A stretch of 64,000 bases of DNA from Rhizobium pisi (GTDB lineage: Bacteria > Pseudomonadota > Alphaproteobacteria > Rhizobiales > Rhizobiaceae), in NCBI RefSeq assembly GCF_003938655.1, contig NZ_RJJT01000004.1, forward strand, positions 124,001 to 188,000, given 5' to 3'. The notes below the pieces were generated by a model. The model did no database searches, was not told the origin of the DNA, and saw nothing but the letters and a program-made list of their open reading frames with translations. The translations under genes were made by a program, and so were the position numbers. Below, one piece after another: positions 36,518 to 44,049 of this stretch (within the stretch, counting starts at the first letter, position 1; the number at the start of each line of letters is the position of its first letter).

Positions 36518-37155
36518 ACGTTCACGCTCCCAATGGCTGCATCATAGGCGTAAATGGTCGCCTTGGCGCGCTCGGCAACCTCTGACGCGGTCATTCCGGG
36601 TTTGTAGATGCTGGTGCCGAGGCCGAAGGAGAAGATGCCGGCCTTGGTGTAATCGCCGAAATTCTTGTCCGATACGCCGCCCACAGCGGCAATCGTGAGC
36701 TCCGGCGGCAGGATGGCCCGGATCGCTGTGATGCCGGAAGGACCGAGTACGCTGGCAGGAAAGAATTTGAGGCCGGTGGCGCCAGCGCGCGCTGCCGCCA
36801 GCGCCTCGGTCGGCGTGAAGACACCGGGCATCGTCACCATGCCGTATTGGCGCGCCCGGATGATCACCTCAGGCTCGACATTCGGCGTGACGAGCAGTTT
36901 GCCACCGGCCGCGTTCAGGCTGTCGACCGCTTCGGCCGTCAGCACGGTGCCGGCGCCGATCAGCACGTCGGCCGGCGCCATCTTCACGGCGATCTCGATG
37001 GATTTGAACGGCTCCGGCGAATTCAGCGGGATCTCGATCGCCGTCAGGCCGTTTTCGATCAGGGCGCCGACGACGCTCTCGGTCTCTTCAGGCCTGATGC
37101 CGCGAAGGATTGCGATCAGCGGGCGCTTCATGTCGGGGAAGGAGATGCGGTTCAT
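36514..37155 (-). CDS. dgoA: 2-dehydro-3-deoxy-6-phosphogalactonate aldolase
   Basis: A 213-residue class I aldolase splitting KDPGal into pyruvate and glyceraldehyde-3-phosphate. PLIAILRGIRPEE (12-24), the Glu in AIEIPLNSPEP (39-49) and the Schiff-base Lys130 in TGLKFFPAS are typical of DgoA rather than Eda. I chose 37155 (MNRISFPDMKRP); the frame is open further upstream but runs into dgoK. It lies 13 bases after dgoK and overlaps the SMP-30 gene by 4 bases. Confidence 0.93.
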   Translation of the reverse strand: MNRISFPDMKRPLIAILRGIRPEETESVVGALIENGLTAIEIPLNSPEPFKSIEIAVKMAPADVLIGAGTVLTAEAVDSLNAAGGKLLVTPNVEPEVIIRARQYGMVTMPGVFTPTEALAAARAGATGLKFFPASVLGPSGITAIRAILPPELTIAAVGGVSDKNFGDYTKAGIFSFGLGTSIYKPGMTASEVAERAKATIYAYDAAIGSVNV

Positions 37156-37168
37156 CGTGTCAGCTTTC

Positions 37169-38086
37169 TCAATTCGGCCAGATGGCTTCGGCCGCGGCCG
37201 AAAGCCCGCGGCGCACGGCGGCGTCCGCATCAATGGCGGTGAAGGCAAGGGAGAGAGTTCTGAAGGCCTGTTCGTAGAGCGCTTGCAGGCGCCCGGAGGC
37301 GACGAGGGTGATGCCTGTGCCGCTTGGCGCATCCTGCAACGCGCCGGCGATCTCGAGGCCGATCAGCGTGCCGGAAAGCCGGGCTTGCGCGGCAGCGGCC
37401 GATATCCCGTGCAGGAGCTGGCCCGAGCGGGCGGTAAAGAGCAGGTTGGAGGCAAGCGCCGGGCGCGCGAAAGCGGCCGACACCGCCGCCTCGAAGGCTG
37501 CCGCGTCGACCGGCTGCTCTTCGGCACCTGCTACAGCATGCGACAGGATCGTGTGTTTGCTGACCGCATCAAAAAGCTCGCCGGTCATGAAGGTCGAAAA
37601 ACCGGTGACTTTGCCGTTGCTCACATGCACCCATTTCGAATGGGTGCCCGGCATGCAGACCGCTTGCGCGCCGGAACTTGCGGAGCCAAGCGCGCCGAGA
37701 AGCTGGGTTTCCTCGCCGCGCATGACGTCGGGAGTGGCGGTATCCCGCTGGGCAAGGCCTGGCAATATGCGTATGTCGCGACTTTCCCCAGGCACCGAGG
37801 CGGCGCCGGTCAGGATCGCGGCGAGCGGGGCCGGCACGTCGATATAACCGGCCTCGACCCAGCCCTGTCTTGCGCCCGCCATGCCGCAGATGATGACCGG
37901 CAGGCTTTCCGGTGCCTCGATGGCGGCAAGATGGCCGGCGAGCACTTGGGAAAAGCCGGTCTTTGCCGCGCTAGTCATGCCTTCGCCGCTGCGGCGTTCG
38001 GCAAGGATGGCGCCATCCTTGCCGATCAGCCACAGCCGAAAGCTGCTGGTGCCCCAGTCGACCGCCACATAAGCGGGATTTACCAT
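37169..38086 (-). CDS. dgoK: 2-dehydro-3-deoxygalactonokinase
   Basis: A 305-residue kinase that phosphorylates 2-keto-3-deoxygalactonate. YVAVDWGTSSFRLWLIGKDG at the start is the ATP-binding phosphate loop of the DgoK family, and VCMPGTHSKWVHV with FMTGELFDAVSKHTIL is the family signature. The ATG overlaps the stop of the dehydrogenase gene as TAATG, so translation is coupled. Confidence 0.94.
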   Translation of the reverse strand: MVNPAYVAVDWGTSSFRLWLIGKDGAILAERRSGEGMTSAAKTGFSQVLAGHLAAIEAPESLPVIICGMAGARQGWVEAGYIDVPAPLAAILTGAASVPGESRDIRILPGLAQRDTATPDVMRGEETQLLGALGSASSGAQAVCMPGTHSKWVHVSNGKVTGFSTFMTGELFDAVSKHTILSHAVAGAEEQPVDAAAFEAAVSAAFARPALASNLLFTARSGQLLHGISAAAAQARLSGTLIGLEIAGALQDAPSGTGITLVASGRLQALYEQAFRTLSLAFTAIDADAAVRRGLSAAAEAIWPN

Positions 38087-38856
38087 TACAGAACGCCTCC
38101 ATCGACAATCAGGGACTGGGCGGTCATTGCCGCCGCGCAGTCGGATGCAAGAAACAGACAAGGACCGACGATCGCATCGGCCGTGAGTGCGACTTTCAGG
38201 CACTGCTGCTCCACCGAGCGCGCGATGCTCTCCTCGGTCAGCCAGAGCTGCATCTGCCGTTCGGTGACGACCATGCCCGGCAGGATGCAGTTGACCCGGA
38301 TATTCTCAGGCCCGAGCCTGCCAGCCATGCTCTTCGTCAACCCGACGACCGCTGCCTTCGCTGCGGCATAGGAGGGGAACCCGCCCATATTCAGCTTGAA
38401 GGCGATCGATGACATATTGACGATCGCCCCGCCGCCGGCTGCCCGCATCGACGGCGCCACCGCCTGCGACGTAAAGAAGACGTGCCGCAGGTTCACCGCC
38501 TGGTTGTTATCCCAATAGGCCTCGGTTACTTCGTCGAATTCATGACGGTCGTCCCAGGCGGCATTGTTGACCAGCACGCGGATCGGCCCGGAGGTCGCAA
38601 CGACGCTATCGACCGTAGATCGGATCGCCTCGACGTCGCGCAGGTCGGCATGGTGAAAGGAGACGGGATGCATCGTTTCCCGCGACAGCCTTTCGGCAAG
38701 CGCGCCGCCTGCGGCTTCTGCGATATCGATGAAGGAGACTTTGGCGCCTTGCCGGGCAAAACCTTCGACGATCGCGGCACCTATGCCCGACCCGCCGCCG
38801 GTCACGAGCACGGTGCGGTCTCTGAATTCGGGAAATTGTGCTGGCATTACGGTCAC
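38086..38856 (-). CDS. SDR family oxidoreductase, probable galactose 1-dehydrogenase
   Basis: A 256-residue (from GTG 38856) or 253-residue (from ATG 38847) short-chain dehydrogenase. The cofactor motif VTGGGSGIGAAIVEGFA lies near the start, LVNNAAWDD is the NNAG-like motif, and the active site is NMSSIAF with YAAAK. Asp in SFIDIAEAAG suggests NAD preference. First gene of an operon with dgoK, dgoA and a lactonase, so oxidation of D-galactose (or a related aldose such as arabinose or fucose) to its lactone is the likely role. Confidence 0.85.
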   Translation of the reverse strand: MTVMPAQFPEFRDRTVLVTGGGSGIGAAIVEGFARQGAKVSFIDIAEAAGGALAERLSRETMHPVSFHHADLRDVEAIRSTVDSVVATSGPIRVLVNNAAWDDRHEFDEVTEAYWDNNQAVNLRHVFFTSQAVAPSMRAAGGGAIVNMSSIAFKLNMGGFPSYAAAKAAVVGLTKSMAGRLGPENIRVNCILPGMVVTERQMQLWLTEESIARSVEQQCLKVALTADAIVGPCLFLASDCAAAMTAQSLIVDGGVL

Positions 38857-38875
38857 CGTCTCCTCCCGGCGGGTT

Positions 38876-38892
38876 GTTCCATTATTCGGAAC
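38876..38892. promoter_or_regulatory. Candidate IclR operator
   Basis: GTTCC - ATTATTC - GGAAC is a perfect inverted repeat in the 98-base divergent interval between the galactose operon and its IclR regulator. IclR-family operators typically have this short, AT-centred palindrome. A related GGAATTATCGAA lies 16 bases to the right. Confidence 0.55.
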
Positions 38893-38897
38893 TTAAT

Positions 38898-38926
38898 TTG
38901 ACTATATGGAATTATCGAATTATGCT
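38898..38926 (+). promoter_or_regulatory. Promoter of the iclR-type gene
   Basis: TTGACT (38898-38903) and TATGCT (38921-38926) are separated by exactly 17 bases. The predicted start, near 38933, favours the ATG at 38955 over upstream candidates. Confidence 0.65.
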
Positions 38927-38954
38927 GCCCTTTCTGTCAAGGGCGGACGAGGCG

Positions 38955-39752
38955 ATGGATTCAAACCGTGATGGTATAATGCAGGCACGCGAGACCGGCA
39001 CGCTCGGCAAGCTGATGGTGCTGCTCGACCTCGTCACCCACGCCGATGCGCCGCTGCGCTTCACCGATATTCTCTCCCTTGCTGGCCAGCCGCGCGGCAC
39101 GCTGCACCGCCAGCTGGGTCACCTGGTGGAGGAAGGGCTGATCGAGGTCGACGTCGACGGCCGCTACGCTCCCGGCCTGCGCCTTCTCGATTTCGCCGCG
39201 CGCAGCTGGGCGCGCAACGAATTCCGTCTCATTGCAGAACCGCATCTCGCCGATCTGCAGCAGGCGACCGGCGAGACGGTCCATCTCGGTGTGCTCAGGG
39301 GCTCGTCGATCATCTACCTCGATAAGGTCGAAGGCCGCCAGCCGGTGCGGATGTATTCGCAGATCGGCAACGCTTCACCCTGTTACTGCACCGGCGTCGG
39401 CAAGGCCGCGCTTTCCAGGCTTCCGGCCGAAAGCCTCGCCAATCTGCTGGCCGATTTGAGCTTTACCCGATTTACCGCCTCCACCCATGTTTCGGCTGAA
39501 ACCCTGCTCGCCGAGATCCGTGAGATCGCCGATCTCGGGTATGCCTTCGACCGTGAAGAGCACGAGGCCGGCATCCGCTGCGTCGCCGCGCCCATCTGGT
39601 CGGAGGACCGGACTTTTATCGGCGGGGTGTCGATTACCGGCCCGGCCTATCGATTGTCGATGGAACTTCTGCGCCAATGGGCCGTTCCGGTTCAACTGGC
39701 GGCCGGGAGGATCATGGAAGGCATGCGCATTCGTCTTGGTCCGCGCCGTTGA
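38955..39752 (+). CDS. IclR family transcriptional regulator
   Basis: A 265-residue regulator. The N-terminal winged helix (about 14-75) has LGKLMVLLDLVTHADAPLRF and LAGQPRGTLHRQLGHLVEEG. The C-terminal IclR effector domain has VHLGVLRGSSIIYLDKVEG, CTGVGKAALSRLP and GIRCVAAPIW. It is divergent from the galactose/galactonate operon, with an operator-like palindrome in between, so it most likely represses that operon in the absence of a pathway intermediate. Confidence 0.92.
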   Translation: MDSNRDGIMQARETGTLGKLMVLLDLVTHADAPLRFTDILSLAGQPRGTLHRQLGHLVEEGLIEVDVDGRYAPGLRLLDFAARSWARNEFRLIAEPHLADLQQATGETVHLGVLRGSSIIYLDKVEGRQPVRMYSQIGNASPCYCTGVGKAALSRLPAESLANLLADLSFTRFTASTHVSAETLLAEIREIADLGYAFDREEHEAGIRCVAAPIWSEDRTFIGGVSITGPAYRLSMELLRQWAVPVQLAAGRIMEGMRIRLGPRR

Positions 39753-39849
39753 CGGGAAAAAATCGCCGTCCGCCGGCTCCTGGACGGGATCGCAGAGCAT
39801 GCTTATGATGAGCGCGATATTGAGATTTACCGGCGAATCACCACAACTA

Positions 39850-39877
39850 GAACGGTCCGCGAAATCTACAACCGTTC
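39850..39877. promoter_or_regulatory. Candidate operator upstream of the LuxR-type gene
   Basis: GAACGGT (39850-39856) and ACCGTTC (39871-39877) form a perfect inverted repeat with a 14-base spacer, about 130 bases before the LuxR gene. The total span is about 28 bases, suitable for a dimeric regulator. Confidence 0.35.
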
Positions 39878-40010
39878 AACGGCCATACGCTGAAACGCCG
39901 AGGCCGATCCCATGTGATCCAAAGCGGTCGTCATTCCCTGATGCAATCGAAACACCCATGGGGTTTCGTAAATGGTTTGCCGGCCGCTGGGCCGAAGATG
40001 AAGAAATGTG

Positions 40011-40745
40011 ATGGCACACTTGTCGCAAACATCCCCGGAAGAAGACGATTATGTTCAGGAAATAGCGGGCCTGAAGACCCAGTTCGATATTTTCCGTTTC
40101 ATGAAACGCGTGACGGAAGCCTATCGCAGCCGTGCCTTCATGGTTCTCAACCTGCCGCCGATCACCTCTTTCGATCTTCAGGGCAGCACCGTCATCACCA
40201 GCTGGCCGGCTGAGCTTCTGGCGCTCTACGACCAGGAAGGCCTGATGGTGAACAGCCCGGTTCTCAGGCGCCTCAGAACATCGGCGCGGCCCTTCTCCTT
40301 CGACATGTCGCGGCAGAGTTGGCCGCGGGACGATGGCAAGTCCATCCTCGTCACCTCCCTGTTCGAACGTTTCAAGATGATGCGCTCCGCCTACTTCCCG
40401 ACACACGAGCCCTCCGGCCTGCGCGGCGCCGTCTCTTTCGCGGGCGATCGCGAACCCTTCAGTGCGGCCGAAATGCGCGAGCTGTGCTATATCGCTATCC
40501 ATGTCTTCGACAGGCTCGCCGAGATCCGCCATCTCGACACGCGCATGACCGATACGCTGACCGACCGCGAGATCGATTGCCTCAACTGGACGGCGGCCGG
40601 CAAGACCAGTGCCGAAATCGCCGAGATTCTCACGCTGTCCGAGCACACGGTCAATCACTACCTCAACCGCGCCACCAAGAAGCTCGACACGGTCAATCGC
40701 ACCCAGGCCGTCGCCAAGGCGCTGCGGATCGGCCTGATCAAATAA
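40011..40745 (+). CDS. LuxR family transcriptional regulator (orphan/solo)
   Basis: A 244-residue regulator. The N-terminal half (about 25-160) resembles an autoinducer-binding domain (AFMVLNLPPITSFDLQG, LRGAVSFAGDREPFS). The C-terminal LuxR helix-turn-helix (about 180-240) has LTDREIDCLNWTAAGKTSAE, LTLSEHTVNHYLNRATKKL. No luxI-type synthase gene is nearby, so it is a solo. Rhizobia use such proteins (ExpR, VisN/VisR, NesR types) for motility, polysaccharide and stress control. Start at 40011; a GTG at 40008 is equivalent. Confidence 0.88.
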   Translation: MAHLSQTSPEEDDYVQEIAGLKTQFDIFRFMKRVTEAYRSRAFMVLNLPPITSFDLQGSTVITSWPAELLALYDQEGLMVNSPVLRRLRTSARPFSFDMSRQSWPRDDGKSILVTSLFERFKMMRSAYFPTHEPSGLRGAVSFAGDREPFSAAEMRELCYIAIHVFDRLAEIRHLDTRMTDTLTDREIDCLNWTAAGKTSAEIAEILTLSEHTVNHYLNRATKKLDTVNRTQAVAKALRIGLIK

Positions 40746-40902
40746 GGTGCAAAAAGGCACGGCGTGCTATCGCCTTTCGCCCAGCGTATAGGCACGTTTT
40801 CTCGCAAGGGAACAATCCCACGCGTGTTTGCCCTATTCCTCCGGATTTTCCATCTGGCACGCTTTCTGCATCTCCTTTGCCAGAGGTCCAGAGGGGACTT
40901 TA

Positions 40903-41148
40903 ATGACCAGCGCCAGGAAATGGCGCGGCCGACACATCGCTGCCCGACGCCGATACTGCACTCCTCCGGTGCTTCGGCGTCGGGGGCGATTGTTGCGTTT
41001 TCGCACCGCTCCTTTCGCAGCTGTTTGCAATTTCGGCTTTCTCCATCATTTTTTGCTGGTCTTTTTTTCGGCTTACTCTAGTTCGCCCGCATTGCGCCGG
41101 TACTCAGGGGAGACCGTTGCGGCCATCAGGGCGAAAGCCCGGCGGACT
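40903..41148 (+). CDS. Possible Arg-rich leader peptide ORF
   Basis: ATG at 40903 follows GAGGGGAC at good distance. The first 40 codons are very rich in Arg (ARKWRGRHIAARRRYC, LRRRGRLLRFR), then a hydrophobic stretch (FGFLHHFLLVFFSAY). The frame continues to 41148, but the conserved part may be shorter. A long hairpin (40936-40990) lies inside the Arg-rich part. Arg-rich leader ORFs upstream of polyamine genes (speF leaders) sense arginine or ornithine, but no such gene lies immediately downstream. Coding status is uncertain. Confidence 0.3.
40910..40990 (+). ncRNA. Hairpins inside the leader region
   Basis: GCGCCA (40910-40915) pairs with TGGCGC (40921-40926). A longer hairpin follows: CCCGACGCCGA (40943-40953) pairs perfectly with TCGGCGTCGGG (40974-40984), extended by ATCGC/GCGAT, with an inner GCAC/GTGC helix and a TCCTCCG loop. 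The loop sequence TCCTCC is anti-Shine-Dalgarno-like. This degree of pairing suggests a functional RNA structure. Confidence 0.45.
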
Positions 41149-41197
41149 TGATGGCCGCAACGGAACGCGAATTTCACCGCTGCTCTCCTGAGTGCCC
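41097..41197 (+). ncRNA. Candidate structured RNA of about 100 nt
   Basis: An 11-bp closing helix (ACTCAGGGGAG 41102-41112 with CTCTCCTGAGT 41183-41193, one G-T pair) encloses a perfect 15-bp helix (CCGTTGCGGCCATCA 41114-41128 with 41149-41163), which carries a GGGC-GAAA-GCCC hairpin with a GNRA tetraloop. A 19-base single-stranded stretch (41164-41182) closes the fold. The strand is not determined by the pairing; plus is assumed because both neighbours are on the plus strand. I cannot match it to a named RNA family. Confidence 0.5.
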
Positions 41198-41258
41198 GGC
41201 AAATCGATTTTCCGGCCGATGATTTTGTTTGGCGAAGGCGTGCGCCTCCACTATCTCT

Positions 41259-41310
41259 ACTGCATAATTTTAGCCTTGATCGGAATCGATCAAGGCTAAA
41301 ATTATGCAGT
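41259..41310. repeat. Perfect 24-bp inverted repeat with GAAT loop
   Basis: 41259-41282 (ACTGCATAATTTTAGCCTTG and ATCG) is the exact reverse complement of 41287-41310. It starts AT-rich at the base and is extremely stable as a hairpin. I recall similar TGCATAATTTTA palindromes between genes in rhizobia, so it is probably a dispersed element and not specific to mrp. Confidence 0.85.
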
Positions 41311-41319
41311 AATTTAAAG

Positions 41320-41364
41320 TGCTACAGCGTCCTTTGCGCGTCTTGAAAAACGCGCGGCACTGTA
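41320..41364. repeat. CTACAG-type palindrome before mrp
   Basis: CTACAG (41322-41327) and CTGTAG (41360-41365) flank GCGCGT and ACGCGC arms around a CTTGAAAA loop. It lies 30 bases upstream of the mrp start, adjacent to the 24-bp palindrome, so the mRNA leader would be heavily folded. Confidence 0.6.
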
Positions 41365-41392
41365 GTCTGCGAGAAGAAGCAGTGAGGGTGGA

Positions 41393-42574
41393 ATGGCCGA
41401 CGTCACCAAGGAACAGGTTCTCGAAACGCTGAAGACCGTGCGTGGACCGGATCTCGAGCACGATATCGTCGAGCTCGGTATGGTTTCCGACGTCTTCATC
41501 TCCGATGGCAAGGTCTATTTCTCCATCACCGTTCCGGCCGAGCGCGCAAGGGAGCTGGAGCCGATGCGGCTCGCTGCCGAGCGCGTCATCAAGGAAATGC
41601 CGGGGGTCAAGGGCGCTCTCGTCACGCTGACGGCGGACAAGAAGGCGGCCGCCGCAGCTCCTGCTGCGCGTCCGGCGCCGAACCCGCCCCACGGCCATGC
41701 CGGCCACGATCATTCGCACGATCATCAGGGCCATGCGCACGCCCCGCAGCAACAGACCCCGCGCACGGGCAAGATCGGCGTTCCCGGCATCGGCGCCATC
41801 ATCGCCGTCGCATCAGGCAAGGGTGGGGTCGGCAAGTCGACCACCGCCGTCAACCTCGCGCTCGGCCTTTTGGCCAACGGTCTGCGCGTAGGCATTCTCG
41901 ATGCCGATATCTACGGACCGTCCATGCCGCGTTTGCTGAAGATATCGGGCCGCCCGACGCAGATCGACGGCCGCATCATCAATCCGATGGAGAATTACGG
42001 CCTCAAGGTCATGTCGATGGGCTTTCTCGTCGATGAGGAGACAGCGATGATCTGGCGGGGGCCGATGGTCCAGTCGGCACTGCTGCAGATGCTGCGCGAA
42101 GTCGCCTGGGGCGAGCTTGACGTCCTCGTCGTCGACATGCCGCCCGGTACCGGTGACGCGCAGCTGACCATGGCCCAGCAGGTGCCGCTCGCCGGCGCCG
42201 TCATCGTCTCGACGCCGCAGGATCTGGCCCTGATCGATGCCCGCAAGGGCCTCAACATGTTCCGCAAGGTCGAGGTGCCGGTCCTCGGCATCGTCGAGAA
42301 CATGAGCTATTTCATCGCCCCGGACACCGGCACCCGCTACGACATCTTCGGTCATGGCGGCGCCCGCAAAGAGGCCGAGCGCATCGGCGTGCCCTTCCTC
42401 GGCGAAGTGCCGCTGACGATGAACATCCGCGAAACTTCCGATGCCGGAACGCCGCTGGTTGCCTCCGAGCCGAACGGCATCGTCGCCGGCATCTATCGCG
42501 GCATCGCTACCAAGGTCTGGGAGCAGCTCGCCGGCCAGTCACAGCGCCCTGCGCCAACGATCGTCTTCGAATAA
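41393..42574 (+). CDS. mrp: Mrp/ApbC family Fe-S cluster carrier ATPase
   Basis: A 393-residue P-loop ATPase that delivers Fe-S clusters. An N-terminal MIP18/DUF59 domain (1-80) is joined by a His-rich linker (about 100-120, HGHAGHDHSHDHQGHAH) to the ATPase, with the deviant Walker A SGKGGVGKST (141-150), DADIYGPSMPRLL and VDMPPGTGDAQLT. The CxxC that bridges the cluster in E. coli-type Mrp is absent: the place reads YFIAPDTGTRYDIFGHGG. The His-rich linker may bind metal instead. Start ATG at 41393 after GTGAGGGTGG. Confidence 0.93.
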   Translation: MADVTKEQVLETLKTVRGPDLEHDIVELGMVSDVFISDGKVYFSITVPAERARELEPMRLAAERVIKEMPGVKGALVTLTADKKAAAAAPAARPAPNPPHGHAGHDHSHDHQGHAHAPQQQTPRTGKIGVPGIGAIIAVASGKGGVGKSTTAVNLALGLLANGLRVGILDADIYGPSMPRLLKISGRPTQIDGRIINPMENYGLKVMSMGFLVDEETAMIWRGPMVQSALLQMLREVAWGELDVLVVDMPPGTGDAQLTMAQQVPLAGAVIVSTPQDLALIDARKGLNMFRKVEVPVLGIVENMSYFIAPDTGTRYDIFGHGGARKEAERIGVPFLGEVPLTMNIRETSDAGTPLVASEPNGIVAGIYRGIATKVWEQLAGQSQRPAPTIVFE

Positions 42575-42575
42575 T

Positions 42576-42620
42576 GCATGTCGCCCGGAAGTGTGAAGCG
42601 GTTCCGGGATAACGACATGC
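42576..42620. repeat. Intergenic palindromic repeat, family A
   Basis: GCATGTCG (42576-42583) and CGACATGC (42613-42620) are the same outer arms as at 29367. Inner arms CCCGGAA and TTCCGGG enclose GTGTGAAGCGG. It begins two bases after the mrp stop codon and could serve as its transcript end. Confidence 0.8.
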
Positions 42621-43047
42621 GTAAAATATAGGCTCCCGATACCCGAATCGCTGCGGCCGATACCCCAAATTGTGGGGGAAGCGTGGTGAAAAGCCGCGCT
42701 TCACGGAAGATGTCTTGATTATTTCATGGCTTTGCTTCATATGCCGCGGCGCCATGATGGCGTTGCAGCAGATGCTCGATGACGGCCGCCTTCGTTTCGA
42801 AGGGTCCGGTCCGCCTGCAGGTTCGGAGTTGTCTTGTCGATCGAAGGATTGGTAACTGCGATGCGGTGGAGCAGAATGCGCATGCCGGTCCGAAAGACTG
42901 GATGCAGCCGGAGTTATATGAGCTTTCTTGATCCGCTTCCGTTTCGATCGATGACGAGCGACCGTCGCGTTGCTGCGCTCGCGGCCGCATGGAAAGGCTT
43001 TCGATGAAGAGGGCAACGGCCACGAAGCCGCGTGAGCATCGGAGATT
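42621..43047. other. Intergenic stretch without a recognisable gene
   Basis: Short frames exist (for example ATG at 42753, MMALQQMLDDGRL) but none has an extended coding pattern or a domain. The stretch may contain the corA promoter; no clear -35/-10 pair or riboswitch could be identified by eye. Confidence 0.5.
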
Positions 43048-44031
43048 GTGCCGGTGATCACCGCTTACTGTTCCAATTGCAGGTCGATCGAGATCCGCGA
43101 TCTCTCGAAGGGCGCGTCCGTGCCCGAGGATGTCGTATGGATCGACATGGTCGAGCCGACCCGCGACGAGGAGCTTTATGTCGAGAAGGTTCTCGGCATC
43201 GAGGTTCCGACCCGCGACGACCTCAAGGATATCGAGCCCTCCGCACGCCTCTATGTCGAAAACGACGCCGTGTTCATGACGGCCTCGCTGCTTTCGAAAG
43301 CCGATACCGAAGCGCCGATGCTGACTGACGTCGCCTTCATCCTGGCCAGAAACCGGCTGGTCACCATCCGTTACGCTCATCCTAAATCCTTTGCGCTGTT
43401 CATCGCCGCCCTTCACCGGCTGCCGGAAAACTGGCGCAATGGCACGGCCCTCCTCGCCAAGCTCTTGGAGACGATCGTCGACCGCACTGCCGAGATCCTC
43501 GAGGTCTCCGTCTCGCGTATCGACATCCTGTCGATGCATGTCTTCGGCGACCGGGCCAGGAAGGTGCGCAGGCCCTCGAACTATCTCGAGGAGAAGCTGA
43601 GGGATATCGCCGGCCATCACCGGACGATCAGCAAACTGCGCGACAGCCTCGGTTCGCTTTTCCGCCTGCTGACCTTCTTTCACACTGTCCCGGCGATCCA
43701 GCAGGACCGCGAGGCGAAAGATCTCTGCCGCACCGTCTCACGCGATGTTCAGTCGCTGTCGGAGCACGCTTCCTTCGTCGCCGCCAACATCACCTTTTTG
43801 CTCGACGCTTCGCTCGGACTGATCAACATCGAGCAGAACTCGATCATCAAGATTTTCTCGATCGCATCCGTGGTGTTCTTGCCGCCGACGCTGGTCGCCT
43901 CCATCTATGGCATGAACTTTCAGGTCATGCCGGAACTGACCTGGGTCGCGGGTTATCCCTATTCGCTGACCCTGATGGTGATCTCAGCCATCATTCCCTT
44001 TTTCTTTTTCCGCTGGAAAGGCTGGCTCTGA
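43048..44031 (+). CDS. corA: CorA family magnesium/divalent cation transporter
   Basis: A 327-residue transporter. The large N-terminal cytoplasmic domain (1-265) is followed by two C-terminal helices, with the selectivity motif GMN in ASIYGMNFQVMPEL (about 285-298) between them and a basic end FFFRWKGWL. The start is GTG at 43048 (GGAG only three bases upstream) or, with better spacing, GTG at 43054. It precedes the potassium transporter kup by 18 bases; the two ion transporters may be co-transcribed. Confidence 0.95.
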   Translation: MPVITAYCSNCRSIEIRDLSKGASVPEDVVWIDMVEPTRDEELYVEKVLGIEVPTRDDLKDIEPSARLYVENDAVFMTASLLSKADTEAPMLTDVAFILARNRLVTIRYAHPKSFALFIAALHRLPENWRNGTALLAKLLETIVDRTAEILEVSVSRIDILSMHVFGDRARKVRRPSNYLEEKLRDIAGHHRTISKLRDSLGSLFRLLTFFHTVPAIQQDREAKDLCRTVSRDVQSLSEHASFVAANITFLLDASLGLINIEQNSIIKIFSIASVVFLPPTLVASIYGMNFQVMPELTWVAGYPYSLTLMVISAIIPFFFFRWKGWL

Positions 44032-44049
44032 GGAGCCTGTTGAAATTTC

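Larger units (their letters stand above)
40746..41392. other. Gene-poor, strongly structured interval upstream of mrp
   Basis: No ordinary gene is evident in these 647 bases. It contains a possible Arg-rich leader ORF with embedded hairpins (40903-41079), T-rich stretches (41051-41069), a compact three-helix RNA-like element (41102-41193), a perfect 24-bp hairpin (41259-41310) and a CTACAG-type palindrome. These are listed separately. Confidence 0.7.

Noticed and set aside
41101..41193. Possible SRP RNA (4.5S) or tmRNA
   Set aside because: Size is right for 4.5S RNA, but the GGAAGCA-type SRP binding loop is missing; no tRNA-like GGTTCGA arm or tag-coding sequence for tmRNA is present.
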